DNA of 64,000 bases from Vibrio syngnathi (GTDB lineage Bacteria > Pseudomonadota > Gammaproteobacteria > Enterobacterales > Vibrionaceae). The stretch's first letter is position 1; every line of letters starts with the position of its first letter. Shown one piece after another: positions 62,900 through 64,000 of the stretch. The stretch lies in contig NZ_CP017917.1 in NCBI RefSeq assembly GCF_002119525.1, forward strand, positions 744,001 through 808,000, given 5' to 3'. Made by a program: the position numbers and the translations under genes. A model generated the notes under the pieces. That model ran no database searches, was not told where the DNA came from, and saw only the letters and a program-made list of their open reading frames with translations.

Positions 62900-63868
62900 T
62901 TGAGAAAAAAAGTCCCGATTTTAACCGACTCTGTGACAATTAATTCATTTGTTGAAAAATTAAACAGCCACGCGACAATTGAAATTATAGATGAGTTAAC
63001 AGGATATCAGTACTCTCGAAACTCCTTGTTGGGTATCTACAGTGATTGGAATCGCTACCACGCGTTTTGTACTAAAAATCGTATCAACACACTCCCTGCA
63101 TCCATCACTGCTGTTCGGCGTTTTCTTGAGACTGAATCCAGTGAAAGAAAATTCGCGTCTTTGAAACGTTACACTGCAACACTTAGCATGTTACATACTG
63201 TGTTTAGCTTTTCCAACCCAATCAAGCATAGGCAAGTTCGCTTTACCCTGCTCCACTTGCAAGCCAGGATGGCTGGTGATGCGAAACAAACCAATGCGAT
63301 GACATCCACACACCTCACAGAGTTAAACACGTTACTTTCCCATGAGAAATCGAGCTTAAAAGAGATCCGAGATATCGCGATTTATAATGTGATGTTCGAG
63401 TGTGCTTTAAAGCGATCAGAACTAAAGACGTTGTTGATGGATAATGTGGATAGCGTTGAGAATGATTACCAGATCACAATAAAAGATTCAGTGTATAGGC
63501 TGTCGCGAGTAGCAAGCGCCGCACTTGAACGTTGGTTTTCGTTTACTGGAACACAAGACGAGTTGCCTGTGTTTCGTGCGATAGATAAACATGAAAATAT
63601 CAGTCTACAACCTTTAGATGATTCGTCGATCTACAGAATATTGAGAAGAGCAAGTGACTTACTTCAATTGGCTGACAACCACCACTTCTCCGGGAACTCT
63701 ATTCGTGTAGGTGCTGCTCAAGAACTGTCGAAACAAGGCCTTAAAGTGAGAGAAATCCAAGATTTTGGTCGTTGGCTCAGCCCTGCAATGCCTGCGCAAT
63801 ATGTGGGTTATTCGGGTACATCTGAGAGTGAGAAGATGAAGTTTAAAGCACTAATCCCTTGGCAATAA
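62900..63868 (+). CDS. Tyrosine recombinase/integrase family protein
   Basis: About 322 residues: a SAM-like core-binding domain (to about 140) and a catalytic domain. The first Arg is in CALKRSEL. The second box reads FSGNSIRVGAAQELSKQG, where related proteins have SGHSLRVGAAQ, so the box II His is replaced by Asn while Arg is kept. GRWLSPAMPAQYVGY supplies the Trp and the nucleophile Tyr. Start is probably TTG 62900 (GAGG nine bases upstream) or TTG 62885; no ATG is usable. No phage genes follow in the window. Confidence 0.82.
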   Translation: MRKKVPILTDSVTINSFVEKLNSHATIEIIDELTGYQYSRNSLLGIYSDWNRYHAFCTKNRINTLPASITAVRRFLETESSERKFASLKRYTATLSMLHTVFSFSNPIKHRQVRFTLLHLQARMAGDAKQTNAMTSTHLTELNTLLSHEKSSLKEIRDIAIYNVMFECALKRSELKTLLMDNVDSVENDYQITIKDSVYRLSRVASAALERWFSFTGTQDELPVFRAIDKHENISLQPLDDSSIYRILRRASDLLQLADNHHFSGNSIRVGAAQELSKQGLKVREIQDFGRWLSPAMPAQYVGYSGTSESEKMKFKALIPWQ

Positions 63869-64000
63869 GCTGATGGCCTTGTTCAGAGGCGGCTTGTTTA
63901 TCTGCAGTTTTTTATAGGCAGGTTTTTTATAGGTAGATTGTAATAAACGACTTGGTCAATCAAACAACTGACTTGAAAAACGAAAAGCTTCCGACTTACA

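Overview
The window reads as a piece of a Vibrio genome, most likely chromosome II of a Splendidus-clade or related marine species. The evidence is gene content: a five-gene vxrABCDE-like operon, Vibrio-type small families (DUF2986, DUF3319, solitary autotransporter-like barrel, DUF2861), and the high density of MCP, GGDEF and AraC genes. No database search was run, so species is inference. Base composition looks even except for AT-rich stretches around 55.2-62 kb. No tRNA, rRNA or CRISPR array was seen.

Layout. 0-8.4 kb: a truncated lipoprotein gene, a lipoprotein with an HExxH...EGxAEY metalloprotease signature, and divergently a long metal-related operon (PepSY membrane protein, DUF2271, DUF4198, a small periplasmic protein, DUF6162, then a ZnuABC-type ABC transporter and a diverged second binding-protein-like gene). 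8.5-15.3 kb: small proteins, a MATE exporter with divergent AraC regulator, two winged-helix genes (one with an in-frame stop), an MFS transporter and an AraC regulator. 15.7-19 kb: acyl-CoA ligase plus GMC alcohol dehydrogenase, resembling AlkK/AlkJ. 19-24.3 kb: TrxC, KAS III, a glycosyltransferase, a YeeE/YedE pair and a secreted EEP-family nuclease/phosphatase. 24.5-27.4 kb: anaerobic ribonucleotide reductase nrdDG with an exact FNR-type site and an NrdR-like box upstream. 27.5-34 kb: a second MATE/AraC pair, an aromatic aminotransferase, a lipoprotein with a retropepsin-like domain, and YbiT.

34-47 kb: a chemoreceptor gene broken at its signalling tip, an outer-membrane protein, a YgiW-type protein, cobQ, modABC, and a signalling cluster (REC-GGDEF protein, solitary beta-barrel, membrane GGDEF protein, ComFB and HlyU-type proteins). 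47.5-50.4 kb: pntAB. 50.8-55.2 kb: vxrABCDE, including a 50-residue last gene whose ribosome-binding site lies in a perfect hairpin. 55.2-64 kb is accessory: decayed coding remnants, a third GGDEF gene, a long SOS-box-like palindrome, an OLD-family ATPase/TOPRIM nuclease, an intact-looking DDE insertion sequence with exact 18-bp inverted repeats, SUI1/YciH and DUF3319 genes, and a tyrosine recombinase.

The points most worth following are: the metal operon with two proteins predicted to start with histidine after processing and a binding-protein paralogue without metal ligands; the palindrome/OLD nuclease/IS/recombinase stretch as a candidate defence or mobile island; the RNA hairpin over vxrE; and the three GGDEF proteins, all lacking a canonical RxxD inhibitory site, with a ComFB protein nearby.
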